From Stercorarius parasiticus (Eukaryota > Chordata > Aves > Charadriiformes > Stercorariidae): a stretch of DNA of 64,000 nucleotides. Made by a program: the position numbers and the translations under genes. This document shows, in pieces, positions 31,757 through 42,600 of this stretch (its first letter is position 1; each line of letters starts with the position of its first letter). The notes beneath the pieces were generated by a model. The model saw only the letters and a list, made by a program, of their open reading frames with translations. It was not told the origin of the DNA and made no database searches. Location of the stretch: the NCBI GenBank assembly GCA_013396915.1, contig VWZL01002782.1, forward strand, positions 186,714-250,713. Direction: 5' to 3'.

Positions 31757-32054
31757 TGGTGCTGGTCTCTTCTCACAGGTAATTAGCAATAGACAAGAGG
31801 GAAGGGCTTCAAGCTGCAACAGGGGAGGTTTAGACTGGACATTAGGAAACAATTCTTCACAGAAAGAGTGGTCAGACACTGGAATAGGCTGCCCAGGGAG
31901 GTGGTGGAGTGACCATCCCTGAATGTGTTTAAGAGTCGTTCAGATGTGGTGTTAGCGGATATGGTGTAGGGGAGAACTTTGTAGAGTGGGGCTGATGGTT
32001 GGACTCGATGATCCCAAGGGTCTTTTCCAACCTAAATGATTCTATGATTCTATG
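31757..32054 (+). mobile_element. CR1 LINE 3' end, sense, with intact tail
   Basis: It contains GGGCTTCAAGCTGCAACAGG, the nucleotide word for GLKLQQG, then TTTAGACTGGACATTAGG (RLDIR), AATAGGCTGCCCAGGGAGG (NRLPRE), and ends with TTCCAACCTAAATG and ATTCTATG octamers at 32,037-32,054. It is a short, 5'-truncated copy of a subfamily with TTGGACTCGATGATCC before the tail. Few frame breaks suggest it is fairly young. Confidence 0.85.
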
Positions 32055-33266
32055 TCCTAAGTGAAGTTAAGGGTAAGGTGAAGGACTGTTGCAATGAGGC
32101 TTAATTTCTGTTTAGTAGATGACACCATGTCTTTTTACTGCATAATTTGCATTATATTACTTTCCAGCCAAATGTCATGCACAAAGGTAAAATTCTTTTA
32201 GTGAAATGTAACTGAAATTTTGGCAGTAATCATTGATTCATTTGATAAAGTAAATAAAAATTATTGTCCTAAGGAATATTTACTTACACTCTGCTCAAGT
32301 CTGGAAAATCTACACCAATGCCTTTTGTGTAGATTTTCTCAGGGTATAAGAGATTTCATTCTAACAATACAGAATACTGGTATATCTTCTAAATGTTGTT
32401 TTGCTCTCCAGCAAAGATTTTATACGTATTAGTCAATATATTAAACACATCAATTTTATTATAAATAAATAGTTTAATAAACATTTTCTTTGTGTCCTGT
32501 ATAGATGCCAGAATTCCTTAGAGGGCCTACTTTTCTCACAGTTTTTGGGGGAGAGGGGGAGGCAAAAAAGTGAGCACTAAGAGCAAATGATATTTGTTTA
32601 GATCACAATGAAAAAGTTACATTTAAATTTTAAGACACAAAGATTCATTTTAAATATTTACGTTTTTAACAGCTGTGAATTGAAGGCTTTTGAATCCAGG
32701 GTGTTTTATAAATAACACAGACTGATCTAGTAAAATCAATTTGAAATATTCCCAATTAGTAATCAACTTTTATTATTTTAAATAGTATCGTTTATCCACA
32801 ATTAAAAATATACTGTGAGACTTTATAGTACTTAGGAGAATCTTATAAAGTCTTCTTAGTTCATAATTTCTTGTTGTATTGTTTTTTAAGACATTTATTG
32901 CTCTTTAAATCTTCACTACGGTCTCTGTTAACAGGGAGTGTGATATCTTCTGTTGGACAAATTAAACTACAAATGTTCAACTCGGAGGCAAGGTTCCAAA
33001 GCATGGGGAGGTTAAAATGCTGTGACATGGATCACTATTTCACAGTCTGATTTACTGGAAACAGCAGCTGGCTAGCAGTCAGACCCATGCAATGGTGTCC
33101 CTGAAGCATATGCCTCTTTCTGCTTCTTTCTAAATAAGAGGGATATATTTATTGAATTAATATATTGTATTGCATCATTAGTTATTTTCACTTTTGTATC
33201 TGGTATTCCTTTGTTTCATGTCTTATATTATTTTATTACTAATGTAGATTTACACCACACACACCA
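32055..33266. other. Intronic sequence, no gene seen
   Basis: The stretch is AT-rich and includes the inverted repeat at 32,304-32,338. Nothing else is recognised. Confidence 0.5.
32304..32338. repeat. 12-bp perfect inverted repeat (hairpin)
   Basis: GAAAATCTACAC at 32,304-32,315 is repeated inverted at 32,327-32,338 with an 11-base loop. It is too short for a typical pre-miRNA. No poly-T or other context suggests a function. Confidence 0.55.
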
Positions 33267-33290
33267 CCCCCCCCAAAAAAAAAAAAAAAA
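33267..33290. repeat. C8-A16 homopolymer junction
   Basis: Eight C are followed by sixteen A, directly at the 5' edge of the CR1 at 33,291. The A run may have served as, or grown at, the truncation point of that insertion. Confidence 0.75.
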
Positions 33291-34982
33291 CCAACGGAAA
33301 AACGAAGAAGAATTCTTACAGGAAGAGTATCAACTTGCCGTCGAATCTTGCAGGGGCAGTGTTAGGACGGCCAGGGCCCACCTGGAGTTGAATCTGTCCA
33401 GAGACATTAAGGGCACCAAGAAGGTATTCTGCAAGTACATAATCAGCAATATTAAGACTAGGGAAAACATAAGCCTGCTGCTAAATGAGTCAGCAGACCT
33501 GGTGACAAGTAACATGGAAAAGGATGAGGTACTAAATGTCTTCTTTGCCTCATTTTTTGCCGTCAGTATCAATTTTCAGGAATCCCAGGCCCCTGAGATC
33601 ATTGAGAAAATCTGCAGCAAGGAGGACTTACCCTCAATGGAGAAGGACCAGGTTAGGGACACGTAAATCCATGGGGCCTGATGGATTGCACCCACAGGTG
33701 CTAAGGGAGCTGGCTGATACCATTGCAAAACCACTCCCTATTAATCTTTGGAAGGCCATGATGACCTTTTTGGTACTTGAAATCTAGAAGTGATCAAATG
33801 TCACTCCCATCTTCAAGAAGGACAAGAATGAAGATCCAGGGAACTACAGGCCAGTTAGTGTCAACTCAGTCCCTCCCAGGGAAAGTGATGGAGAAAATCG
33901 TCCTGGAAATCATTTCCAGGTACATAAAGGACAAGAAGGTGAATGGGAATAGTCATCATGGATTTACAAAGTGGATATCATTGCCTTCTACAGTGAAGTG
34001 ACTGGGAGAGCAGTTCTTGTTGTTTAGCTTAACTTTAGTGAAGCTTTTGACACCATTTCCTATAACATCCTCATAGAGAAGTTGACAATGTATGGATTAG
34101 GTAAGTGGAAAGTGATGTGGATTAAGCACTGGCTGAAGAGGTAGGCGTAGAGGGAGAGGGTTGTAATCAGTGGCAGAAAGAAGAGGTGGAAGCAAGTCAC
34201 TAGTGGTGTACTGCAGGGGTCGATACTAGGGCCAGTACAGTTTTACGTATTGATTAATGACCTGAATGCTGAGACAGAGTGCACCCTCAGCAAGTTCGCA
34301 GATGACACAAAACTGGAAGGAGTGTCTGATACACCAGATGGTTGTGCTGACGTTTATAGGGTCCTCGACAGGCTGGAGAAATGGGCTGAGAAGGATCTCG
34401 TGAAACTGAACGAGGGGAAATGCCAAGTCCTGCATCTGGGACGAATAACCCCAGGCCACAGTATGCTCTAGGAAACTGCTTTGCCAAGAAGGATCTGAGA
34501 GTCCTGGTGAACAACAAGCTTGCCACGAGCCAGCAATGCACTCCTGCAGCAAATAAGGCCAACAGTCACTTGGGCTATATTAGGCAGAGAATTGCCAGCA
34601 GGTCCGGGGAGGTTCAGTAATGGTGAGGCTGCATGTTCAGTATGGGATTCCATGTACAAGAGAGGTACAGAATTACTGAAATGAGTCCAACACAGGTCCA
34701 GAAAGATGATTAAGGTACTGGAGCATCTTTCATATAAGGAGAGCCTGAGAGAGCTGGGACTGTTCCGTCCTGAGAGGTGAAGGTTCAGGGGGAGCCTGTA
34801 TCTGTGCATATGAATTCCTGATTAGGGGGGAATGAAGATGAGCAAGCCAGACTCTTCAATGAACACAAACAGAAATACATTAAATTCCAACTGCACAGAA
34901 GACACTTTTTTTTTACTGTGACTTGGTCAAGATGATCTCAAGAGGTACCTTCCTACCCTAGTGATTCTGTGTGATTCTTTGT
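33291..34982 (+). mobile_element. CR1 LINE, sense, 1.7 kb, with degraded reverse transcriptase
   Basis: This is the longest sense CR1 in the window. Frame 1 (33,304-33,666) reads EYQLAVESCRGSVRTARAHLE, then FCKYIISNIKTRENI, then MEKDEVLNVFFASFFAV, and stops at 33,664. A shifted frame continues SMGPDGLHPQVLRELADTIAKPL. Later frames carry SLPGKVMEKIVLEIISRYI, NFSEAFDTISYNIL, SGVLQGSILGPVQFYVLINDL and the palm box FADD (34,295-34,306), then KWAEKDLVKLNEGKCQVLHLG. After more frame breaks come SREV-like and LSYKE words, and the element ends with AGTGATTCTGTGTGATTC-type octamers near 34,982. The endonuclease domain is missing through 5' truncation. Several stops and frameshifts make it inactive, though the FADD residues remain. 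Confidence 0.9.
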
Positions 34983-35273
34983 CTTAGTGTCCTTCTTTCT
35001 CATGTAGCTGTTTGTTCCTTTAATGTTTTTATATCCTCTTGCTATTCTGTATCTGACACTTTTTTTGTTTGTATCAGTACCTCAATTTTATTTGCATAAT
35101 TTATTTTAATGCTTTCTGCTCTCTCTTTTGTCACTGAGCTGGAATAGGCTTTTAGCTGCAATTGCTTTCTTTTATGTAGCTAGATATATTAGCTGGAGAA
35201 CAGGTGTTTCTTATCGAATACTTTTCTTCAGTTTTATTAGAACATGCTTCGTGATAAGAGTTTCGTAAGTAGA

Positions 35274-36045
35274 TGTGGTGAGTTGACCTTGGCTGGCTGT
35301 CAGATGCCCATGAAGCCACTCTCTCACTCCCCCTCTTCAATAGGGCGAGAAAATAAGAGTAAAAAGCTTGTGGGTCAAGATAAGGACTGGGAGATCATTT
35401 ACCAATTACCTTCACAGGCAATCCAGACCTGACTTGAAGAAGATTGATTTATAGCAAATTAAAAATAGAATAGGAGAAACAAAGACAAAAAAAATAAACC
35501 ACCTTCCCCCACCTCACCCTCTTCCTAGGCTCAACTTCTTTCCTTCATTCCCAACTCCTTTACTTCTGCCCCTGCCCCTGAACAGTGGGGAATGTGGGGT
35601 TGTGGTCCATCTATAACAGTTCCTCTCTTCTTCTCCTTTCTCCTCACACTTTTCCCCTGCTCCAGTGTGGGTCCTGTCCACAGGCTGCAGGGTAAACATG
35701 CTCTAGCTTAGGTACTCCATGGGCCACAGTTCCTGTTAGGGAAGCCTGCTTTGCCATGGCAGGGGAATAGCTGGAACACCTCCTTCCCCACCTCCTTCTG
35801 TGACCTTGATATACACAGGATTGTTTTTCACTTTTTCTTTTTTTTCTTCACTCCTCACTGTCTTTGCAGCATTTTTCCTTTTCTTAAATACTTTTTTATA
35901 GAGGTGACACCAGCTTGGCTGATGGGTTCAGCCGTATCCTGTGGTACGTTCATCGTGGAGCTGACTCGAACTAACTGTCTGGCACAGGGCAGCCCCTGCT
36001 GTCTTCTTGCAGAGGCCACTCCTGCAGCCCTCTGTGGCAAAGAAA
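35274..36045 (-). mobile_element. Nearly complete avian LTR, antisense, same family as 12,958
   Basis: The + strand opens TGTGGTGAGTTGACCTTGG (35,274), then CACTCTCTCACTCCCCCTC, GTGGGTCAAGATAAGGA, a purine- and A-rich stretch, a C-rich stretch, CTCCATGGGCCACAGTTCCTG, TTCTTAAATACTTTTTTATAGAGG and TGGCTGATGGGTTCAGCC. It ends near CCACTCCTGCAGCCC. The reverse complement of the left part, TATCTTGACCCACAAG, matches the U5 start of this kind of LTR, so transcription would run leftward. The right boundary and a target-site duplication are not clear. No internal retroviral genes flank it. Confidence 0.7.
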
Positions 36046-38459
36046 TAAAATTTTCTAAGATTTTTTTTTAAGAAACTGGCAATCTATGAAACAAGAAAAA
36101 CACCACCCCAAAACACAATTTAGATTACTAAATCTCACCTAGTCATACAAACACAAATAGATGATGTATTCTTAACTTTTAGCTTTGGAGTTTTCATTAC
36201 GATGAACCATCAAGCTGTGAATTAGAGGCTAAAATCTTGTAAAGTTCCAAAGTAATTTCTTTTAAAATGAGGCATTTTTTGTGGGTGATGATAATACTTG
36301 TCCTTTTTCCCTTTTTAACTCTTATCTAATAGTACTTAATGTGAGCTGTCCTATCCCTTACTAGTCACAGATCATTTTAAAGATTTGGTCCTTGTTTTTA
36401 AAGGCTTTATGTTGGTTACAATGATAGAGGTGTATGATATCCACACCTTAATTTTATGAGCACATCTTTAAAGTCCTCTATACAAAAGATACAAGAAAGG
36501 TTTCTGTGATTGCAGTTGGAGAGCATTTGAATATGAGTATTACAAATAGGGTAAGAGAAGTATGATCAAGTACACAGAACTACAACAAATTCATAATGTT
36601 GTTTAAATGAGATAATTTATTGTAGAAAAATAGTGCAGTTTTAATGATTAGAGCAGTTTAATTTGGGAGATTTGAAGTATATTTCTGTCTGGGAGTAGCA
36701 GAAGCAGGGAGGGGACAACTGGGAGCCAAGGGTGACCCCAGGCAGGCCATGCACTCACTGATGATGTCTAATCCTGTAGCGGCTGAACACAGGAATCAGA
36801 GCCAGGGACTTAGATAACAGAGTCAATTGACAATGCCAACACACAAAGTGATGAATCAGGTCCAGGGTCCCTCCAGGAGCCCAGTCAAAAGCAGATAGCC
36901 AGGGAGAGAGCTGGGGTTGGCTTTGGCTGAGCTGGAATGCGGTTCCTCTGCACCCTCCTCCAGAGAGGGTCATTAGGTCCCCAGGCAGGGCTAGTCAGGG
37001 CCAGGAGGGTGCTCTTAGGGTCCTGGCAATTTCCAGTTTTGTCTTTGTTTTTTTGTGGTGGAGGGCAACGTATTGTCTCTTTCTGCTTTGAATATTATTT
37101 TTTTTTTTAAGTAAATGTTGATAGAGTTCCTTGACATTTGTCAAGCACTCTGAGATTAAACTTGTATAAAATTATTGAGTAAGAAATTTATTAGTTTACA
37201 GATATATTGCAGAAGAGGAGAAGGCCCCTACAGTTAAATGTAAGCAATTCTAAAATGTAAATCTTTTAGGTGATAAATCCAGTAGAACTGGAAGGAGACC
37301 AGATGTTTAAGGTAAAGAAGAAAACTATTGCACAAAATGTAACTGAGGAAAACATTAATTCGCAAAAAAAAGAGGTTGAAACTAACTGAGGTGAATGATT
37401 CTGTGAGTAATCTGCATGGGTTCCTTGACAGCAATTATATTTAAATTACAATTAAATTGCAATAAATTACAATTATAACTAAATTACAATAAGAGTAGCC
37501 TTTTCTGACAGATTTCATTATCTACTTTGATATACTTTCAGAGGCAGAAAGTAGGAAATGGGAAGGAGTGAACTCTCAGAAAATGATCACCTGTAGTTGG
37601 AATTGAGCTGCTTAATTTTTATCGTCTTACTTTGTGTTGATGGGTTATTCTTCAAAGGTGTTTCAGGAGTTGCACTGTCTTATTATCACCACTAAAAAAA
37701 TGAAATAACATAACTAACTGACTCAGGCCTAACATGACAGCATTTTGAATTTTCATTCTAGTATTGAGGAACAGCTCTTTTAAGATACATTTGCATTTAG
37801 ATTTAATATCTAACTCAGTAACTAGAGTGGCAGATACTCAGGAAAACTTTCAGATTCTACAAGTACTTTTTCTAATAAGACCCATGGGGTACCTAATTTT
37901 GCTGCAGAGTGGGAGTAATTTGACTTATATTTTAAACTTTATCTCCAGCCAGAGTTGCATGCCAATTTCCCTTTACACTGTACAGAAAATATAATTAGGT
38001 CTTTTACCAGTCTGAATATTGCATATCTATATGTGCTTTTCATTTTAACTACTGTAGTTACATGAAGTACTAATGATTAGGGAGAAAAGTTAAATGACGA
38101 TTAGCTGCAGGGAGAAATACTGTTTTCTTCCTGTTTCCTATGCCTCCAAGATTCTTTAGCGTGAATTTGGCAATACTGATATCAACTAGTAGCCCAGTAA
38201 ATATGACTTTTCCCTTATTACTGAGAAGTGGCCACAGGCTTTATATTGATCTGACAGAGGGATTGTCTTAGGGCATTTCTGAGGTGTCTTGATCTGAGCT
38301 GGTTCTAGCTTTTTTGAGCTCACAGTCGCCTACTGGTCAAGTGACGATGTGACTATCAAATACAGCAAAGGTCTGACAACCCTAGGGAGTTGCTGTGTAA
38401 CACACATTGGTCCTCTATGATAATTGGGATTGGGGAAGCCTGGGAACCAATGAGAAAAA
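36046..38459. other. Intronic sequence with one GC-rich block
   Basis: Most is AT-rich. The block at about 36,685-37,030 is clearly richer in G and C than its surroundings and has repeat-like words (CCCAGGCAGG, GGGTCCCTCCAGGAG). I suspect a degraded transposable element but cannot name it. No coding frame is convincing. Confidence 0.4.
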
Positions 38460-39690
38460 AGCAAGCTCTGTTAAGAAAACATCAGATAGCCCCAAAATGA
38501 TTCAAGGTTGAAGAAGAGGAGTTTTATTGAGAAAGGGGAGTTTTGTCATTAACAACTTTCCAGGGGTGACCTCAGGATGCTGATGACTCGCAATAAACAG
38601 TTTCCCCTTCTGTTTGGGAAAGAATGAAGTTCTGCTCACAGGACACAGAGCTACACTGAAAAGGTGAGTATATCACCAGAGAAAAGGGATAGATATTAAG
38701 AAGATTTCTTTAATTAAAGAAGTTATTAATATCATTAATGAGACTTTTCGATATTTAGACTTTTAGTCCATTAAAGCACTGATTGGACTAACAGTACGTT
38801 TTAGCTCCATATATGGGGTGTTCTGTCCCAACAAGTTTTTGCAATACTACTGTATATATGGTCTATTGAACATCAAGATGTAGTACCAGGTGTAACGTTT
38901 TTTTGTTTGATTCATTTATTAACACTTACCAGAAAGACAAGCCTCCTTCCCCTATTCAGGCAGTATACTAATAATAATTTGCTATACAGAATAAAAAAAA
39001 AAAAAGGGTGGAGAAAATAACTGGTTATGAAATAGTAAGATGTTGGCAACATTTTAAGAGAGGTAAACTGTGTACACCTCTCACAGATAATGGTCCCGGT
39101 TATTCAGTTTGACTGTTACCCAAAGAGGTAATTGATCAGATACAAGTTATATTCAGTTCAGTTTTATTTAGAATAACTGTGAAAGTAGAGGGAAGAAATG
39201 TGCAGAATTCCAGGTAAAACACTCAGATAATCACATTCATCCTTGTACCTGCCAAGGCCCTCAGAGATTTGAGGTTCTTGAAGGAGACAGTGTCCCATAG
39301 GTTTGCTTTAGCATGTGCAGGAAAACAAATCCTGTGGTAGGTCTTGGTGTTCACCTTATCATAGCTTCCGGGGCACCAGGATGAGTCTTTTTGTGGGAGG
39401 CTTCACCTGCATAGCCTACTCAAGCTGGGGCTGTATCTTCTCAGTGGAGCATTCAAACCTCTCTGCCTCTGCTCCTTGCTGACTGCCCTGACCATGGCTT
39501 GGTCTCCTCAGTTATATCAAGGAGCTGTGCAACTTGTCACAGCTTGTGCGATAGAAAGACACGTATGTTAACCATCATGTGCAGCTCAGGCGAAGTTAGT
39601 ATGTATTCATATTCATTCTATGATCTGCTCAGGAAAATTGAGTTGCAAGTGTGAGGTCATTTTGTATATGAGGTATTTAAGAATAATGAC
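38460..39690 (-). mobile_element. Possible degraded LTR sequences, antisense
   Basis: Two pieces look LTR-like on the minus strand. At 38,500-38,560 there is CTCAATAAAACTCC, a common retroviral poly(A) context. At 39,040-39,690 a GC-richer block has GATATAACTGAGG and further on CTAAATAAAACTG, in TATA-then-poly(A) order. I found no matching ends or target-site duplication, and the sequence between the pieces is unassigned. This is an inference from signal order only. Confidence 0.3.
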
Positions 39691-42600
39691 TCCTTCCAAG
39701 TCCCTGACATCTATATGAAAATCAGCAGTTTATGATACTAGTCCTTTAGGCAATTGGCAAAGCAACACTGCCCATTAGTGTTCTGTTTATTACTCATGTC
39801 ACAAACAACATATTACTTGTATCATAGACTAACATTTCAGAGTATGTGTGTTTAGAAGTCTCCTTTTACCTTTCATCATACTTCATTGTTCTGCCAACAT
39901 TATTATTTGGCAAATTAATTGTAAATTAATTTGGAATTAATTGGAAAATCTTTGACATACAAACATCTGGCTTTATAAGATGTAGTCTACTTCTGAAGTT
40001 AAGAAGTATTATTCAATCTTGGAACTTTTCAACATTTCATATCCACGTTTATTCAGTCCTTAATGATCATACAGTGGTTTCTCATAGATTTGCTTTATAT
40101 GACAGCAACTTTACTTCAAAATTGAACGTTTTCCAACATTGCAAAGGCATTATAGGACTTTCATATATTTCATCACTGACATTTTTAAAACAAAGACTTT
40201 TTTTTTTAGTCTTCCAGACATTATAACGAACTTGACAAAAAGAGTCACAGGGTGAATTATTTTTATCCCTCTAGCTGAATAGCTCTCAAATTAATCAATA
40301 GATTGTTAAAGCACTTACAGAACAAGTATTTTTTCCAAGGTGACATAATGTAGAACTTTTTTTCACCTTCTTTCTGAATATTGGCTTATTTAAGTTTTCA
40401 TTTGTTTGTTTTATAAATCAGAAATAAGTGACTACAGTGGAGTTTCTACCTAAAACCTTAGTTTAGTTCTAAATAGCTCATTAGGTTAAAGTTGAAGAGT
40501 TGTAATTTACTGTTCTAAAATAAAAAATAGCTTTTTGTCAGTCATTTGTCTGCAATTCTGAGATATGGAAACAACAGTCAAGGCTATATCTAGCTTCAAA
40601 CTTCTCAGTGTCCTAATTCTCAGTTAAATATAATGCTTAGTCTTCAGACAGTTTTACAGACACTGACTTTAGGAACTAGGTCTTTCACTGACTTGTGCCT
40701 TTGCAACCACATAAAACTTAGGTGATATATTACGCTGAAACTGCTAATAGAATGTTGTATTTTAGACACTTTTCTTTTAGACACTTTTCCTTTACTTTTG
40801 TGCTGCATATTTAACTTTGAGAAAGAGCTGGCTTTAGGAAGACAAGTCTTTGTCTTCTTTCCTTCTTCAAGACTGAATTAGTACTGTTTACTTTCTCCTC
40901 TGAAAGATGTGTTCTGTCATTCCTTATGACTGGACATTGTATTATGGCAATGCAGATTAACTCAATTCACTTCCTCTTTTGTTCTCTTTATTTATATGCT
41001 TGCTGTATCTCCAAACTAATATTTCTCTTACTGCATTGTTTCTTGTTTTCATCAATTGAAAACTCAACTAGAAAACTTTGCACATTTTGATATTGTAGTT
41101 ACCTTAAAATTAGTCTTATTTTCTCAAGCCAGTCTGTTATCTCACTAGATGGTCAATTCTGGAATCATCCAGGGAATTAATAAATCTAGTATACTGGATG
41201 CACACACAGGAGAAGCCCTGATACCCACCTAGAGCTTGAGTTTCACACATACAATTCAGTAAAAAACTCTACTTACTTACATAAAAGTTCTATAGCTTCT
41301 GTCAAAGATATATCTCATTAAGTCTTTCTGTCATACAGATATACCAATATTATATATGTTAATGCTGAATAAATGTAAGCTGCAATTAAAATTCTAGGAA
41401 ATCCACAGCTCTGAAAATACTTACTTTCATGGTACTTGAATATTTATATTGGAAATACTCTCAGAAAAGAACAATTTACAGACAATTATCTATCTTGTTG
41501 ACCTATCTTGTTATCAAAAGATAACAAAAAATATCTGTTAGCATGTGACATGTACTTGATATTCAAATCTTGAGTTCTCAGTTTAGTCAACAACAGATTT
41601 TGTACGTGATAGAAGAGGGTTTTTTTGACTGTTTGACAATATCTGTCACAGTGTCCTTGCTCTGAAATGATTTAATATAATTTGGATAGAAGATTTCCAG
41701 GAAAAAAGAAAAGTGAGGGAAAAAAAAGGCTAGTACCCAAAGTTGTCATGCAATAGACATTCACATTTATAATGACTGCCATTAAGATCCATTAATCTCA
41801 TCACTGGAATTGGAAACATTAAGGATATTGATAGGCCTGATCATACAAAAAACTTACTTGTTTAGTGCTTGACCAAAAGATTGATGGTTAGGTTACTGTC
41901 TGAACCCTAGTGTAAACGTCTTACTAATTTGGTTGATGGAACAAAAGGGATACGTTAACTTAATCATTAAAACCTTCAGGATCTTTTGAATCAAGCAATA
42001 TGTTAAATATTCAGTTAGTTTCAGATTTTTTTCTTTAGTGTGAATCTGATTCTTTCTAAACAGATCTGGATTTATCACATCAGACACCTAAGTTTTAGTC
42101 TTGTATCCACAAATGAGTGTCCTTACTCATGTCCTTGTGGGATGGATCTTTTTACAAAAGATGTTCATTATGAATCTTGTTACAAGAGTTGTTTTATGGG
42201 ATCAAGGCAGTCATGGCAAACAAAGGAAAGGATGCTAGAAACCTTTGGTAATATGTTGTATAAAAGTATAGGAAACACAATAAATTGTAAGTGCTTGACA
42301 CTTCACATTTCTGTTAAATATGCCTGCTCCCTAATTTAGCTAAAATTTAACCAAACCAGATAAGCCACTGGTCGGGTGCGGTTCTATTGGGTAGGTCTTT
42401 CCTCTTCTTTCAAGGGGGCAGCAGCCTACCGTCTTTTGTAGTGTTTGTATTATGCTATGTAAGTATTAAACCCCACTAGCATGTACACGGATAATGCAGG
42501 ATAAGCCTTACCAAAATATGTGAAACCTTGCCCTGTGTTTTAATCAAAGCTTTTTATATAGCAGTTTTATTTCAAGCAAATAACACCAATGAGAAAGATG

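Noticed and set aside
42040..42339. 99-codon Cys-containing + frame (NECPYSCPCGM)
   Set aside because: The Cys spacing fits no zinc finger or knottin I know, and no splice sites or neighbouring exons support it.
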